Shown: positions 18,245 through 27,834, counted from the stretch's first letter. The stretch: 64,000 nt of DNA from Salicibibacter cibarius (GCF_016495725.1 NZ_CP054705.1:3596001-3660000), one strand, 5' to 3'. Numbers and translations are program-made. The notes: generated by a model not told the origin, from the letters alone.

Positions 18245-18374
18245 AGGTTAAGAGAGCTGTTGTTATCTGCCAGTTTAAAACGAAGTGATCTCGCGCCACC
18301 CGACGATTGGGTGGCGCCTAGTCGCGTATTTCAAAAGTTCTGCCCCAGCCCCATTCCGCAACGGCTTTTTGTCC

Positions 18375-18622
18375 CTCTAGGAGCAGCTTAACCTCCGTTT
18401 GAGGGATTACCTTGCCTTTCTTGTTCCTCTCAGAGCGGCTCGACCTCCGTTTGAGGAATTACTTCGCCTCCCTTGTTCCTCTCAGGGCAGCTCGACCTCT
18501 GCCTGAGGGATTACTTCGCCTCCCTTGTTCCTCTCAGAGCAGCTCGACCTCCGTTTGAGGAATTACTTCGCCTCTCTTGTTCCTTTCAGGGCAGTTCGAC
18601 CTCTGCCTGAGGGATTACTCGC
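18375..18622. repeat. 52-bp tandem repeat array (4.8 units)
   Basis: Exact 52-base period; units begin at 18375, 18427, 18479, 18531 and 18583. Units alternate between two types: CCGTTTGAGGAATT (2, 4) and CTGCCTGAGGGATT (3, 5), implying a 104-bp higher-order unit. Each unit contains a possible hairpin, e.g. CAGGGCAG with CTGCCTG. No ORF crosses it. Related or analogous 52-53-bp-period arrays lie near 43608 and 51054. Confidence 0.85.
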
Positions 18623-18746
18623 AATTCCGAGCAGACTGTGATTCGTAACCTCTTTTTCGTTCTCCCTCTTCAAAGTGTCCGAGGTTACGCTTGCAAACTC
18701 GCCGATTTGAATAACCGGACGTATGGAATATACACTTTAAACAGCA

Positions 18747-18782
18747 AAGAACCGCACTCCCGAAGAGATACGGTTCTTTTTC
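18747..18782 (-). terminator. terminator downstream of yteJ
   Basis: Stem AAGAACCG...CGGTTCTT immediately after the yteJ stop. It has a T-run on the plus strand and a weaker one on the minus strand, so it may act in both directions. Confidence 0.6.
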
Positions 18783-18784
18783 CG

Positions 18785-19333
18785 TCATTCTGCATCATCA
18801 TTCTTATTCTGGCGACGATCAAAAACAACCCGTGTGTCGGCAAGCAAATCATGAACACCTGCTTTTTGCGGGTGTAAACCGACAACGATGTACATCAGAT
18901 TTGTAAAACCGAGCACCCGGTGGATCATGCGACCCGCGACTTCCCGAAAGAACGCGTCACCCCACGTTAAGGGATTGCCGTCTTCTCGTTGCACGCGCAG
19001 ACCAAAGATCATTTTGCCGAGCGTTTGCCCGACCAGTTTCGTCATGATGCCGAAATAAACATAAGCGACAACGGAAGTCAGAAGGCCGACAACCGTGATT
19101 CCAAAAAATAACGTCGGAGAGGCATCGAGGAACATGAAGATTGGTCTGATAAACAAAGCATTCAAGGAAAAGACGATAAGCAGGTCCACCAAGTAAGCCC
19201 AAAAGCGCATCCAGAAGCCGGCATACATGCTCACTTCAACGGAATGAGACGGGTTCTTCCGTAGAGACTCGCCTTCGTCTTGTTCTCGTTGGCCTCCAAA
19301 CCTTTCCCCGTTTTCATTGTAAGGTATGTCCAA
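18785..19333 (-). CDS. yteJ: RDD-family membrane protein YteJ
   Basis: A 182-residue membrane protein. After a polar N-terminus, YAGFWMRFWAYLVDLLIVFSLNALFI opens the RDD domain; the R and D residues lie in RFWAYLVDLL. Two further membrane segments are seen, and a cytoplasmic stretch TLGKMIFGLRVQREDGNPLTWGDAFFREVAGRM is typical of the family. Function is unknown; in B. subtilis YteJ works with SppA in protection against antimicrobial peptides. It directly follows sppA, 14 bp apart on the same strand, as expected for a pair. Confidence 0.9.
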   Translation of the reverse strand: MDIPYNENGERFGGQREQDEGESLRKNPSHSVEVSMYAGFWMRFWAYLVDLLIVFSLNALFIRPIFMFLDASPTLFFGITVVGLLTSVVAYVYFGIMTKLVGQTLGKMIFGLRVQREDGNPLTWGDAFFREVAGRMIHRVLGFTNLMYIVVGLHPQKAGVHDLLADTRVVFDRRQNKNDDAE

Positions 19334-19347
19334 AGTCCACCCCTCCT

Positions 19348-20361
19348 TTACTGCTCATATAGATACATCAATCTCGGTGAGTTTTCTTGTTGAAGCAAGC
19401 CGACGAGTTCGGACAGTTCGTTGCTGTTGTCTGTAAACTGCTCAATCCCGGCCCCAAACAGTGAACCAAAGCCACCAAGGTCCGGTTGATAACGCACGAC
19501 CTGAGGGCTCTCAAGACCAAGATCTTCTTGCATCGTCTCAACCGTATCGTCAAGGCCGCCGAGGCCGTCAATCAATCCGTTATCCAACGCTTGATTCCCT
19601 GTATAAATGCGGCCATCCGCCAAATCTCTTACGGTATCCTCCGGCATATCGCGACCTTCTACAATAACGTCCACAAATTCATCCAGCATTTCATCGGCCA
19701 TATCTTGCAAGATTTCTTCTTCATCTTCTTCCATCTCCCGGGTTCCGCTCAAGATGTCCTTATAAGGTCCGGTTGTAATGGTATTATCTTCAACGCCTAA
19801 GTCCTCTAAAAGCTCGGAAAAGTTCAGGCCACCGATCCCGCCGGACAACACAACACCGATCGATCCCGTTAGTGTGGATGGATGCGCTGAAATGTAATCC
19901 GCCGGCGCAGACACATAATAGCCCCCGGAAGCGGCCATTCCGCCCATTGATGAGTAGACCGTCTTCTCATACGTTTCTTGTGCCTCTACGATTTTATCAT
20001 GAATTTCTTCGCTTTCAATTAAACCACCGCCGGGGCTGTCCACCTCTAGCACAATCCCGTCGACAGTCGGATCTTCCATAGCATTGTCCAGCATATCAAG
20101 GAGTTGCTGGTGATTATAACCCGCGGCCATAAAGGCTGACTCTTGTCCCATATCCTGAATGACACCGTCTAATTCAATCACCGCAATTCGACCATCACTT
20201 CCTTGTTCCATCACTTCTTCCCTGAAGGGATCATCCAAGCCTGCCCCTTCAAATGCCTGGTCGAAATCCGCGCTAACAATCGTTGCAAATAGGTTAAACA
20301 TTAATGAAATCCCTACGACGGCGACAGCAACAACGAGCGCCACCCAACGTTTCACGTTCAT
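19348..20361 (-). CDS. sppA: signal peptide peptidase SppA
   Basis: Membrane-bound serine protease that degrades remnant signal peptides. 337 residues from MNVKRWVALVVAV, preceded by AGAGAGGGAT. There is a single N-terminal membrane anchor, then an extracytoplasmic ClpP-like domain. The nucleophile serine is in MGGMAASGGYYVSAPADYI and the general base lysine in TTGPYKDILSGTREM. The C-terminal part is markedly acidic, as expected for an exported domain in a salt-loving bacterium. It precedes yteJ. Confidence 0.94.
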   Translation of the reverse strand: MNVKRWVALVVAVAVVGISLMFNLFATIVSADFDQAFEGAGLDDPFREEVMEQGSDGRIAVIELDGVIQDMGQESAFMAAGYNHQQLLDMLDNAMEDPTVDGIVLEVDSPGGGLIESEEIHDKIVEAQETYEKTVYSSMGGMAASGGYYVSAPADYISAHPSTLTGSIGVVLSGGIGGLNFSELLEDLGVEDNTITTGPYKDILSGTREMEEDEEEILQDMADEMLDEFVDVIVEGRDMPEDTVRDLADGRIYTGNQALDNGLIDGLGGLDDTVETMQEDLGLESPQVVRYQPDLGGFGSLFGAGIEQFTDNSNELSELVGLLQQENSPRLMYLYEQ

Positions 20362-20408
20362 ATAATCCCTCTCTTTTAGAAAAATCGGCTTTATTTTCAA
20401 CCGTTAGA

Positions 20409-21998
20409 CTACCCATACTCGTACATAATGCTTTCATCAACAACCGTGTATACAACTTTCATATGCAACAGTTCATCGGGGTCCTCCATCGATAGCGGAT
20501 CGCCGTCCAACACGGTAAAATCCGCACGATACCCGGGGGAAATCCATCCGTAATGGGCATCATCCCCGCTTGCTTTCGCGCTTCCCCGCGTATATAACTG
20601 CACGGCTTCAAATGCGGATAACTTCTCGTCCGGTAGAAAGCCTGCATGTGCCTCCCCAGGTTTACGGCGTGTTATTGCCGCGTGTAAACCCAGCAACGGG
20701 TCAGGAGGTTCAATCGGGACATCAGATCCGCCGGCGCACACAAGGCCGCTCTGCAATAATGTTTTCCATGCATAAGAATAAGAGAGCCTTTCTCGGCCCA
20801 AAAGTTTTTTTACCCACGGGAAATCTGAAACGGTAAAACGCGGTTGCAAATCAAGCACCACCGGCAATTGCCGCATCCGTCGGATCAGTGTTTCGCTAGC
20901 AATCTGCACGTGGATGAGCCGATCTTTTTTTCCTTCCGGCGGCGGATGAGCTTCAATGGCGTCAAGAGTGTACGCCAAAGCCGCGTCTCCGATTACATGG
21001 ACGGCAACCGTCATTTCCTTCTCGCGAATGCGCTTAACGGCAGCTTTTAACGCTCCAGGTGAATAAATCGCCACCCCTCTGTTTCGCGGATCATCGGTGT
21101 ATGGTTCCAATAACCAAGCGGAATGGCTGCCCAATGCACCATCGGCAAAGATTTTCACCGCACCAAATGTTTGAAAATCCGACGATGTTTGCTCCGAAGC
21201 AAGAAAATCGGCAAGTACATGCTCGTTCACGAGGTGATGGACACGAAATTTTCTTTTCTCTTCGTCAAAAGTTTTCCGATAAGCTCGAAGCACACGTGAA
21301 AAACTGCCATAATAAGCAAGGTCCTCCGTATGTACGCCGGTAAGGCCTGTTTGAACCATATGATCAAATGCAATCGTTAATGCCTTCTCCAGCACGGCCT
21401 CTGTGGGATCGGGCGCGACACGTTGAATGAAATCCTGCGCTTCATCCAATAAAAGCCCGGTCAATGCTCCTTTTTCATCTTTGCCGATCACCCCACCTGA
21501 CGGATCCGGGGTTGAACGATCAAGACCTGCCAGTTGCATCGCTTTGCTGTTTACGATCATCGCGTGCCTGCATATACGCATGAGCACAACCGGACGGTCC
21601 GGAAAACGTTCATCCAATTCTTCTTTTCGGATCATGTGCTGATCCGAAAAATTATTTTCGTTCCATCCCTCTCCAATCAACCATTCCCCATCTTCCAACG
21701 TCGTTGCTTCGTTTTCCAACTCGCGTAAAAGTTGACGGCTGCTCGTTACCGATGAGAGATTCAGACGCAATAGATTTTGGCCAAAGCCCATCATATGCCC
21801 ATGGCTATCCACGAAGCCCGGGAACATCGTGGCTCCTTGTAAATCAACGTTCGAAAAAACGCGAGGCTTATAAGCTTTTTCAAGCGATTGCAAATCACCG
21901 ACATCCACAATACGGCCATCTTCGGTGAAAACAGCTTCGGCACGTGCATGCGCATGCTCCATAGTACGAATAATACCGTTATACCATAGCGTCCCCAT
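20409..21998 (-). CDS. ytcJ: amidohydrolase, YtcJ-like
   Basis: A 529-residue metal-dependent hydrolase of the YtcJ/amidohydrolase-3 type. It starts MGTLWYNGIIRTMEHAHA, with the composite beta domain VFTEDGRIVDVG, the HxH motif in FPGFVDSHGHMMGFG, further metal ligands in AVHVIGDAAL, and SDVPIEPPDPLLGLHAAI towards the end. Substrate is unknown (N-acyl/amide bond). The chosen start follows a weak GGGGG site; an upstream in-frame GTG at 22040 is possible. It lies between thiI and sppA. Confidence 0.85.
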   Translation of the reverse strand: MGTLWYNGIIRTMEHAHARAEAVFTEDGRIVDVGDLQSLEKAYKPRVFSNVDLQGATMFPGFVDSHGHMMGFGQNLLRLNLSSVTSSRQLLRELENEATTLEDGEWLIGEGWNENNFSDQHMIRKEELDERFPDRPVVLMRICRHAMIVNSKAMQLAGLDRSTPDPSGGVIGKDEKGALTGLLLDEAQDFIQRVAPDPTEAVLEKALTIAFDHMVQTGLTGVHTEDLAYYGSFSRVLRAYRKTFDEEKRKFRVHHLVNEHVLADFLASEQTSSDFQTFGAVKIFADGALGSHSAWLLEPYTDDPRNRGVAIYSPGALKAAVKRIREKEMTVAVHVIGDAALAYTLDAIEAHPPPEGKKDRLIHVQIASETLIRRMRQLPVVLDLQPRFTVSDFPWVKKLLGRERLSYSYAWKTLLQSGLVCAGGSDVPIEPPDPLLGLHAAITRRKPGEAHAGFLPDEKLSAFEAVQLYTRGSAKASGDDAHYGWISPGYRADFTVLDGDPLSMEDPDELLHMKVVYTVVDESIMYEYG

Positions 21999-22100
21999 TG
22001 ATGGCCCCCTGTCTCCCTCATGAAACAATTTTGTTGTCACGTTTTATTTTCCCAAACAGATGCCAGAAATGCAATTCTAGCGGTCAGAAGCGGGAGGGGG

Positions 22101-23303
22101 TTATAGCAATTCCTCGAACGCCGGGCTCAAGGGCTCATTCGCGTCAATCGTTAACGTTTCCCGGTTTGATACGGCTTTTTCCAGCATCTCGTCCATGTCT
22201 AAAAATGACTCGTAGAAATTGGCTTTTTCTCTTTTCGGTTTTGTTTTCGACTCTGCCGGCAAGAAAATAGTACAGCAATCTTCATAAGGCAATATTGACG
22301 TTTCAAACGTTCCGATCTGCTCGGCGATATCCGTCACTTCGATTTTGTCCATCGTGATCAGCGGGCGCAAAACCGGTAAATTGGCAACCTCCTCGATCGT
22401 GTGCATGCTCGCGAGCGTCTGCGACGATACTTGGCCAAGACTTTCCCCGTTTACGAGGGCGAGCGCTTCCCGTTCTCTCGCCACCCGTTCACTAATCCTC
22501 ATCATCATCCGCCGCATGATCGTCATTTCGTAATTAGTCGCTACTTCTTTGTGAATATATTGCTGTATTTCTGTGAACGGAATCACATGCAGACGAATGG
22601 TCGTCCCGTACCCGGCGAGAATACGGCTTAAGTCAATCACTTTCTGTTTCGCGCGCTCGTTCGTGAACGGCGGACTGTGAAAATGCACGGCTTCTAATTC
22701 TGCCCCGCGTTTTAACGCCAGATAGCCTGCTACCGGACTATCAATCCCTCCGGAAAGCATAAGCATGACTTTCCCTGATGAACCGACGGGTAATCCGCCC
22801 GGACCCGGAATTTTTCCGGCGCTAATATACGTTCCATGTTCACGCACTTCAACGAGCAATTCCACATCCGGATGGTGAACATCGACCGTGATGTCCTCCG
22901 TGTTTTTCAAGACGTGACTTCCGATTTCGTGATTCAACTGCTGCGAACGGATTGGAAAAGATTTAAAGGAACGACGCGCGCTCACCTTGAATGTTTTCGC
23001 ACCCGGTTGATCTTGCATGACTCGTAGCGCAGTTGCCTGAATATCCAACAGTTCATGGCTTGTTTTTCGTGCATACGATAAGGACGAGATTCCAAAAATA
23101 CACTGTAATTTTCCCATGATTGCTTCTGCGTCTTCATCATGTGTATCCACGACTAACCTTCCGGTCGTACGCCGTGCTTTTGCCCCGGGAAAAGCAGCAA
23201 GCGCACGGTTAATGTTTCCTTTTAACGCCCGTTCAAAATCTGCACGGTTTTTGCCTTTCAGGGCGATTTCACTGTATCGCACAAGAATGTGGTCCACTTT
23301 CAT
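22101..23303 (-). CDS. thiI: tRNA 4-thiouridine synthase / thiamine sulfur transferase
   Basis: Puts sulfur into U8 of tRNA as s4U and can feed thiazole synthesis. 400 residues: N-terminal ferredoxin-like and THUMP domains (to about 165), then the adenylating PP-loop VMLMLSGGIDSPVAGYLALKRG. It is the short form without a rhodanese domain, as in Bacillus, where the cysteine desulfurase partner hands over sulfur directly. Its start overlaps the stop of the desulfurase gene by 4 bases, fitting that partnership. Confidence 0.95.
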   Translation of the reverse strand: MKVDHILVRYSEIALKGKNRADFERALKGNINRALAAFPGAKARRTTGRLVVDTHDEDAEAIMGKLQCIFGISSLSYARKTSHELLDIQATALRVMQDQPGAKTFKVSARRSFKSFPIRSQQLNHEIGSHVLKNTEDITVDVHHPDVELLVEVREHGTYISAGKIPGPGGLPVGSSGKVMLMLSGGIDSPVAGYLALKRGAELEAVHFHSPPFTNERAKQKVIDLSRILAGYGTTIRLHVIPFTEIQQYIHKEVATNYEMTIMRRMMMRISERVAREREALALVNGESLGQVSSQTLASMHTIEEVANLPVLRPLITMDKIEVTDIAEQIGTFETSILPYEDCCTIFLPAESKTKPKREKANFYESFLDMDEMLEKAVSNRETLTIDANEPLSPAFEELL

Positions 23304-24451
23304 ACATTCACCTCATTCACGCGGCGGATTTCCGGTACTATTTCGTCGAGAGCTGATAGGAGCTGACGAATGTCCGCTTCCTTCGTTTCATGAGAAAAGC
23401 TGAAACGAAGTCCTGTTTCCGCCCGTTCTTCATGGCCAAATTGGGCGGCGAGTACTTCACTAGCCGTCTGCAAACGGGACGCACAGGCGGACTTTGACGA
23501 TACATGGATGTTCTTCTTCGTAAGCGCCTGAATCACGATTTCCGGACGAGCGCCGAGTACGGAAACGTTCACTATGTGGGGAGCGCTTATCTCGTCCGGT
23601 GTGTTGACAACCATCCCTTCACGATCCCGGCATGCTTGGATGAGTAGCTCTTTATTTTTTTCAAGCGAATCTTTTGCATCCTGATACCGTTCGAAAGATA
23701 AGCGTAACGCTTTTGCAAATGCCACGATCCCCGGGAGATTTTCCGTTCCCGAGCGCACGTTCTGCTCCTGGCCGCCCCCGTGGAATAAAGGCTCAACCCG
23801 GACCCCATTACGGATATAAACCAAGCCCGTGCCTTTAAGGCCGTGGATTTTATGGGCAGAAAATGTGCAAAGATCAATACCGCTGTTTTTTAGTTCCAGC
23901 GGCACTTTTGTCGCGCCTTGAACGTGATCCACGTGGAAGCGGATCTTTTCTTGGCTTTTCAGCCACTCCCCAATCTTTTCTACCGGTTGAATCGCTCCGG
24001 TTTCATGATTCACGTGCATGATGGAAACGAGAATGGTCGATTCTCGGATGGCTTCTTTTACATTTTCGAGACTTACACGACCTTCCCGATCCACAGGGAG
24101 ATAGGTGACTTCGAATCCATGGGTTTCCAAGTAACGACACGTTTCCAGCACCGACGGGTGCTCAACGGCACTCGTAATGATATGGTTGCCGCGCCCGCGG
24201 CGGGCATAAGCGGCTCCTTTAATCGCCAGATTGTTGCCTTCGGTACCTCCTGACGTAAACGTAAGTTCACCGGTATTTATATCCAAAATGTTCGCGATCG
24301 ACTGTCTGGCTTTCCGTAATAACTGTTCCGCCACTGACCCGTAATCATGTAATGAAGACGGGTTGCCGAAATGGCGAATCGCGGTTTTTTGATACGTATC
24401 CAGCACTTCATCGTATGGCAAGCTCGTCGCGCTGTTATCTAAATAAATCAT
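23300..24451 (-). CDS. nifZ: cysteine desulfurase (NifS/IscS-like, NifZ type)
   Basis: PLP enzyme that takes sulfur from cysteine, here most likely for ThiI. 383 residues: starts MIYLDNSATSLPYDEVLDTY. The PLP lysine is in FSAHKIHGLKGTGLVYIR and the active cysteine in SSKSACASRLQ. Residues around TSGGTEGNNLAIKGA bind the cofactor phosphate. It overlaps thiI by 4 bases. The order nifZ-thiI next to ezrA matches B. subtilis. It is a specialised desulfurase rather than the general SufS type. Confidence 0.94.
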   Translation of the reverse strand: MIYLDNSATSLPYDEVLDTYQKTAIRHFGNPSSLHDYGSVAEQLLRKARQSIANILDINTGELTFTSGGTEGNNLAIKGAAYARRGRGNHIITSAVEHPSVLETCRYLETHGFEVTYLPVDREGRVSLENVKEAIRESTILVSIMHVNHETGAIQPVEKIGEWLKSQEKIRFHVDHVQGATKVPLELKNSGIDLCTFSAHKIHGLKGTGLVYIRNGVRVEPLFHGGGQEQNVRSGTENLPGIVAFAKALRLSFERYQDAKDSLEKNKELLIQACRDREGMVVNTPDEISAPHIVNVSVLGARPEIVIQALTKKNIHVSSKSACASRLQTASEVLAAQFGHEERAETGLRFSFSHETKEADIRQLLSALDEIVPEIRRVNEVNV

Positions 24452-24574
24452 GATTCAATCCCTCACATTGCTTACTTTCGGTCAACGGCACTATATTATA
24501 GCATACCGTCGGGTGGTTGACGAAATATGAAGCTGATCGAAAAAAATGAGCTTCCCGCATAAAATAACGGCAGT

Positions 24575-24668
24575 TTTGGAAAAAATCGGCTTCCGCCAAG
24601 TCCTTATGGTGGAAGCCTTAGTTTTACTTATACTTTAATTCTTTACCAAGTTAAACATACTTAAAGTA
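24575..24668. repeat. double-hairpin interspersed repeat, subfamily 2
   Basis: Between ezrA and the desulfurase gene. Left hairpin GGCTTCCGCC...GGTGGAAGCC, then TTAGTTTTACTTATAC, right hairpin TACTTTAA...TTAAAGTA. It has the same architecture and linker as subfamily 1 but different stem bases. The sister copy is at 50701-50785. Confidence 0.7.
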
Positions 24669-24734
24669 CAATAAAATCAACGCCGGAGAGCAGGGGAACA
24701 GCTCCACTCGCTTTCCGATTGGTTTTCCTTTCCC

Positions 24735-26459
24735 TTATTTGACAGAGTCCAAAGCCATTTGCCGTTGACTGCGCTTGTCCCATTCCGTTTGGAGAGTGCT
24801 GAATGCGTACGGCACAAGACGCTCCAATGCCCTCGCCGTGTCATTAATGGCATCCTCATAATAACCATTTCTGAATTGCCATTCCGCTTCGTTAAGGATC
24901 GGGGGTAACTCTGCAAATTGATTGCGATAGCGATTTCCGAATTGCAACAATCGCTCAGCCCAATTGGCTTGATCGATCGTTTCGTTAAGCGTATGGGATG
25001 CTTGCTCGATTCCTTGCCGGCTTTGTTCAAGTGCCTCTTGGATAACTTTCATATTCAGAGGTGTCGTTTCCAGCATAGCCGTGGCTTTTTCAAGTTCTTT
25101 CCCGGCATAGTCGAGATGGTCAACGAGTATTTCCGGAACCGCCGGAAGCTGGCTTTTTTGCAACTTAAACTGGGTTTCCATCATCCAAACGCGCAACTCT
25201 TTTAATAGTTCTATCGCGCGTGTTTCATCGCCGCGTATTTCTTGCAGCCGTTCCAGCGATTCATTAATACTGTCCTCAATCTCGCCCATTCGAAGATTCA
25301 AATTTTCCAGTTTCTCTCGTAAATCAGCGTAGGATTGTTTTTGATTCGCATGCAAATCTTCAAACGCTCGCTCCTCTTTACCAACATCCGCGACTTCTTT
25401 TTGGATCGATTCAATCTTCGATTTATCTTCCTCGGGCAATTGATAATTTATTTCCACACCACTGCGCTCGTCTTCTAAATCGGAAAGTAAGTTAATAAGG
25501 GCTTCATGGCGTACTTTTAAAGACGCCAAGCCATTTTCGACCTCGTGCTTCGCTTCTTTTTCCCGTTCCAATAAAGCGACATTTTGCGCGAGGGTTTCCT
25601 TGATTTGCTCAAGTTTCTCTTCCACGTCTGTCAATTCCAACGCAGACACGTTTTCCTTCAAGTAGATTAACGTTGCATCGATTTCATCAAGATCTTCATA
25701 AACAGTAAAATGTTCAAAAGAAAACGCATTCTCTTCCATTTCACGTATGTCCGAACGCAATTCCCTCGCTTGCTCCGGAATTCCACGGTCGATTTCACCT
25801 AAAAATTTGGGCACGTTTTCGATTTGATCATGTATCTCCTCTAACGTTTCTTGTAAAAATAACAAGTGCTCGCGTGCGCGCATGTAGTTCCCGCTTTTCG
25901 TCTCTTCGTCGTACGCCTCCAGTTCCTCCCGGCATTGTTTTACTTTTTCTTCCAAAAGAGGGCCGGCTTCGCCTAACGATCGCCATTGGCGAGAGAGTAA
26001 AGATCGGACTTCCTTGTATTTTTCGGTGACCTTTTCGATCTCCTCACGGTTCTTTTCTTCACTGTTGACGAGTTGCTCAACTTCTTGTCGGATCGTTGAT
26101 ATATCTTCTTCAATTGCATTTAAATGATGGTCGGCTTCTACAAGTTTTTCTTTGGCACGGCGAAATTGATACTTATTTGCGATTTCTTCGATATCAAACA
26201 AGTACATTTCCATTTCCGGCAGGCGCTCATCGGCAATTTCATCCCATGTCTCGCGCCATCTTTCGAATTTTTCTTCTGTTTCCCCGGAAATGGTCAATCC
26301 TTTTACCCGGCTGATTTCATCAGCTACAGGTTCGCTCATCATTTGCCCTTTTCGTTGATCGAGATTGTCAACACTTTGATAGATTTGCCGTCGATTGAAT
26401 ACGCCGTATGCAACCACTAAAGCAATGGCTACCACGATTCCGATGAAAACGTACACCAT
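24735..26459 (-). CDS. ezrA: septation ring formation regulator EzrA
   Basis: A cell-division protein that limits FtsZ ring formation and recruits PBP1. 574 residues: one N-terminal membrane helix (VFIGIVVAIALVVAYGVF), then a long cytoplasmic coiled-coil, spectrin-like domain, acidic and Glu/Leu rich, with the family's EKFERWRETWDEI opening. Length is normal. It is divergent from hisJ as in B. subtilis. No lesions. Confidence 0.95.
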   Translation of the reverse strand: MVYVFIGIVVAIALVVAYGVFNRRQIYQSVDNLDQRKGQMMSEPVADEISRVKGLTISGETEEKFERWRETWDEIADERLPEMEMYLFDIEEIANKYQFRRAKEKLVEADHHLNAIEEDISTIRQEVEQLVNSEEKNREEIEKVTEKYKEVRSLLSRQWRSLGEAGPLLEEKVKQCREELEAYDEETKSGNYMRAREHLLFLQETLEEIHDQIENVPKFLGEIDRGIPEQARELRSDIREMEENAFSFEHFTVYEDLDEIDATLIYLKENVSALELTDVEEKLEQIKETLAQNVALLEREKEAKHEVENGLASLKVRHEALINLLSDLEDERSGVEINYQLPEEDKSKIESIQKEVADVGKEERAFEDLHANQKQSYADLREKLENLNLRMGEIEDSINESLERLQEIRGDETRAIELLKELRVWMMETQFKLQKSQLPAVPEILVDHLDYAGKELEKATAMLETTPLNMKVIQEALEQSRQGIEQASHTLNETIDQANWAERLLQFGNRYRNQFAELPPILNEAEWQFRNGYYEDAINDTARALERLVPYAFSTLQTEWDKRSQRQMALDSVK

Positions 26460-26622
26460 TATGCTTCACTCCAGTTATCCGTAGCATTCCAAGTTATCAC
26501 TATTTTATATGTATTTTTCGTCATAAGAAAGCAATATCCTTTAATTTCATAGGAAAATGTGTCATTTTTTCTATGATAACATGGAATGGGGATAAATAGG
26601 GAAACGTATGGAGGTAAATTTA

Positions 26623-27456
26623 ATGAAAAAAATTCAATATGATGGGCATGTCCACACGCCATTTTGCCCACACGGAAGCAATGCATCATTGGAACAATAT
26701 ATTGAACAGGCCATTTCACTTGGGTATAAAGGCATTAGTTTTTGTGAACACGCTCCCCTTCCGGAGGGTTTTCCCGACCCGACGCCGAACAAAGACAGCG
26801 GAATGTTACATTCCCATATGGAAGGTTATATCGCAGCGATCCAAAAGGTGCGCGAACGTTATAAAAAAGATATCGCGATTCAAATTGGTCTGGAAATTGA
26901 TTTTATTGAAGGGTTTGAAACGGGGACGAAGGCATTTCTTGATGAATACGGCCCACACCTTGATGACGCGATTCTTTCAGTGCATTTTATTTTTACGAGG
27001 GGTGCGTACGGACTGCTTGATTATAGCGCAGAAGCCTTCGGGGAGATAGCAAAACAAGCGGGCGGCGTCGATCAGCTTGTCGAACGTTACTATGAAACGG
27101 TGCTACTTTCCATTTCTTCCGACCTTGGAAAATATAAGCCGCACCGCCTCGGTCATGTGAGCCTTGTGCGAAAGTTCCGTAAAAACTTCAAGCTACCGAA
27201 AGATGCGTACTGGCTTGAAACGGTTTTGGCCGCGACGAAAAAAAGTGGGCTTTCATTGGACGTCAACGGCGCCGGCGTCATCAAACCGTTGTGCGGAGAA
27301 CCCTACCCACCGGTAGCTATTGTTGAAAAAGCCGAACGTATGGGCATTCCGCTCGTCTACGGATCCGACGCCCATCACCCGGACGGACTCGGGCAGGGAA
27401 GAGTAGGATTGCCGGAGGTGGCGTTCGATGCGCCGGGAAAACACCTACGGAATTGA
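26623..27456 (+). CDS. hisJ: histidinol-phosphatase (PHP family)
   Basis: Dephosphorylates histidinol phosphate in histidine synthesis. 277 residues from MKKIQYDGHVHTPFCPHG, preceded by ATGGAGG at the right distance. PHP-domain metal ligands: HVHTPFCPHG, SFCEHAPLPEGF, a middle glutamate in GLEIDFIEGFE, and the C-terminal YGSDAHHPDGLG. The trinuclear-metal PHP class differs from the HAD-type HisB enzyme. It is divergent from ezrA. Confidence 0.95.
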   Translation: MKKIQYDGHVHTPFCPHGSNASLEQYIEQAISLGYKGISFCEHAPLPEGFPDPTPNKDSGMLHSHMEGYIAAIQKVRERYKKDIAIQIGLEIDFIEGFETGTKAFLDEYGPHLDDAILSVHFIFTRGAYGLLDYSAEAFGEIAKQAGGVDQLVERYYETVLLSISSDLGKYKPHRLGHVSLVRKFRKNFKLPKDAYWLETVLAATKKSGLSLDVNGAGVIKPLCGEPYPPVAIVEKAERMGIPLVYGSDAHHPDGLGQGRVGLPEVAFDAPGKHLRN

Positions 27457-27510
27457 CACAACCTAATTTCAATGACACGGTATAAAAATGATTATCACGG
27501 AGATGTTGTT

Positions 27511-27759
27511 ATGAAAAATGAAACGAAGGTTAAACTCTTTGACGGAGGAAAAGTGGTTATCCCGGTTAAATTTCGTAATGCTTTGGGTCTTGATGAAGGC
27601 GATGAATTAATTCTTAGGATGGATCAAGGGAGTTTACGGTTGCTTACCGACAAGCAAGCAATCAAAAAAGCCCAATCGGTCGTTCGCCGTTATACAGGAA
27701 AAAACCGATCATTGGCTGAGGAAGTGATCGCCGAACGACGGAAAGGAGTCGGTTACTAG
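27511..27759 (+). CDS. AbrB/SpoVT-like DNA-binding protein (orphan antitoxin-like)
   Basis: An 82-residue protein from MKNETKVKLFDGGKVVIPVKFRNALGL, after GGAGATG. The swapped-hairpin AbrB fold is recognisable in KVVIPVKFRNALGLDEGDELILRMD; the C-terminal tail (KKAQSVVRRYTGKNRSLAEEVIAERRKGVGY) is what antitoxins of PIN-type (VapC) toxins often carry. No PIN gene follows: instead a large inverted repeat lies 18 bases after the stop. It is either a solo regulator or a solitary antitoxin. Confidence 0.75.
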   Translation: MKNETKVKLFDGGKVVIPVKFRNALGLDEGDELILRMDQGSLRLLTDKQAIKKAQSVVRRYTGKNRSLAEEVIAERRKGVGY

Positions 27760-27776
27760 ACGCATCTGCTAAGAGA

Positions 27777-27834
27777 GGTCGGATACGGAACGCCACTAAA
27801 AACAGGAAGTTTGTGGCGCTTCTAGTATCCGACC
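27777..27834 (+). terminator. large hairpin after the AbrB-like gene
   Basis: Outer arms GGTCGGATAC / GTATCCGACC and inner arms CGCCAC / GTGGCG around AAAAACAGG-type loop. It lacks a close U-tract. It can act as a terminator between the converging AbrB-like and yttP genes, or be a small palindromic element. Confidence 0.5.

Noticed and set aside
18375-18622. CRISPR array from the regular 52-bp repeats
   Set aside because: The whole unit repeats; there are no unique spacers of constant length and no cas genes in the window.
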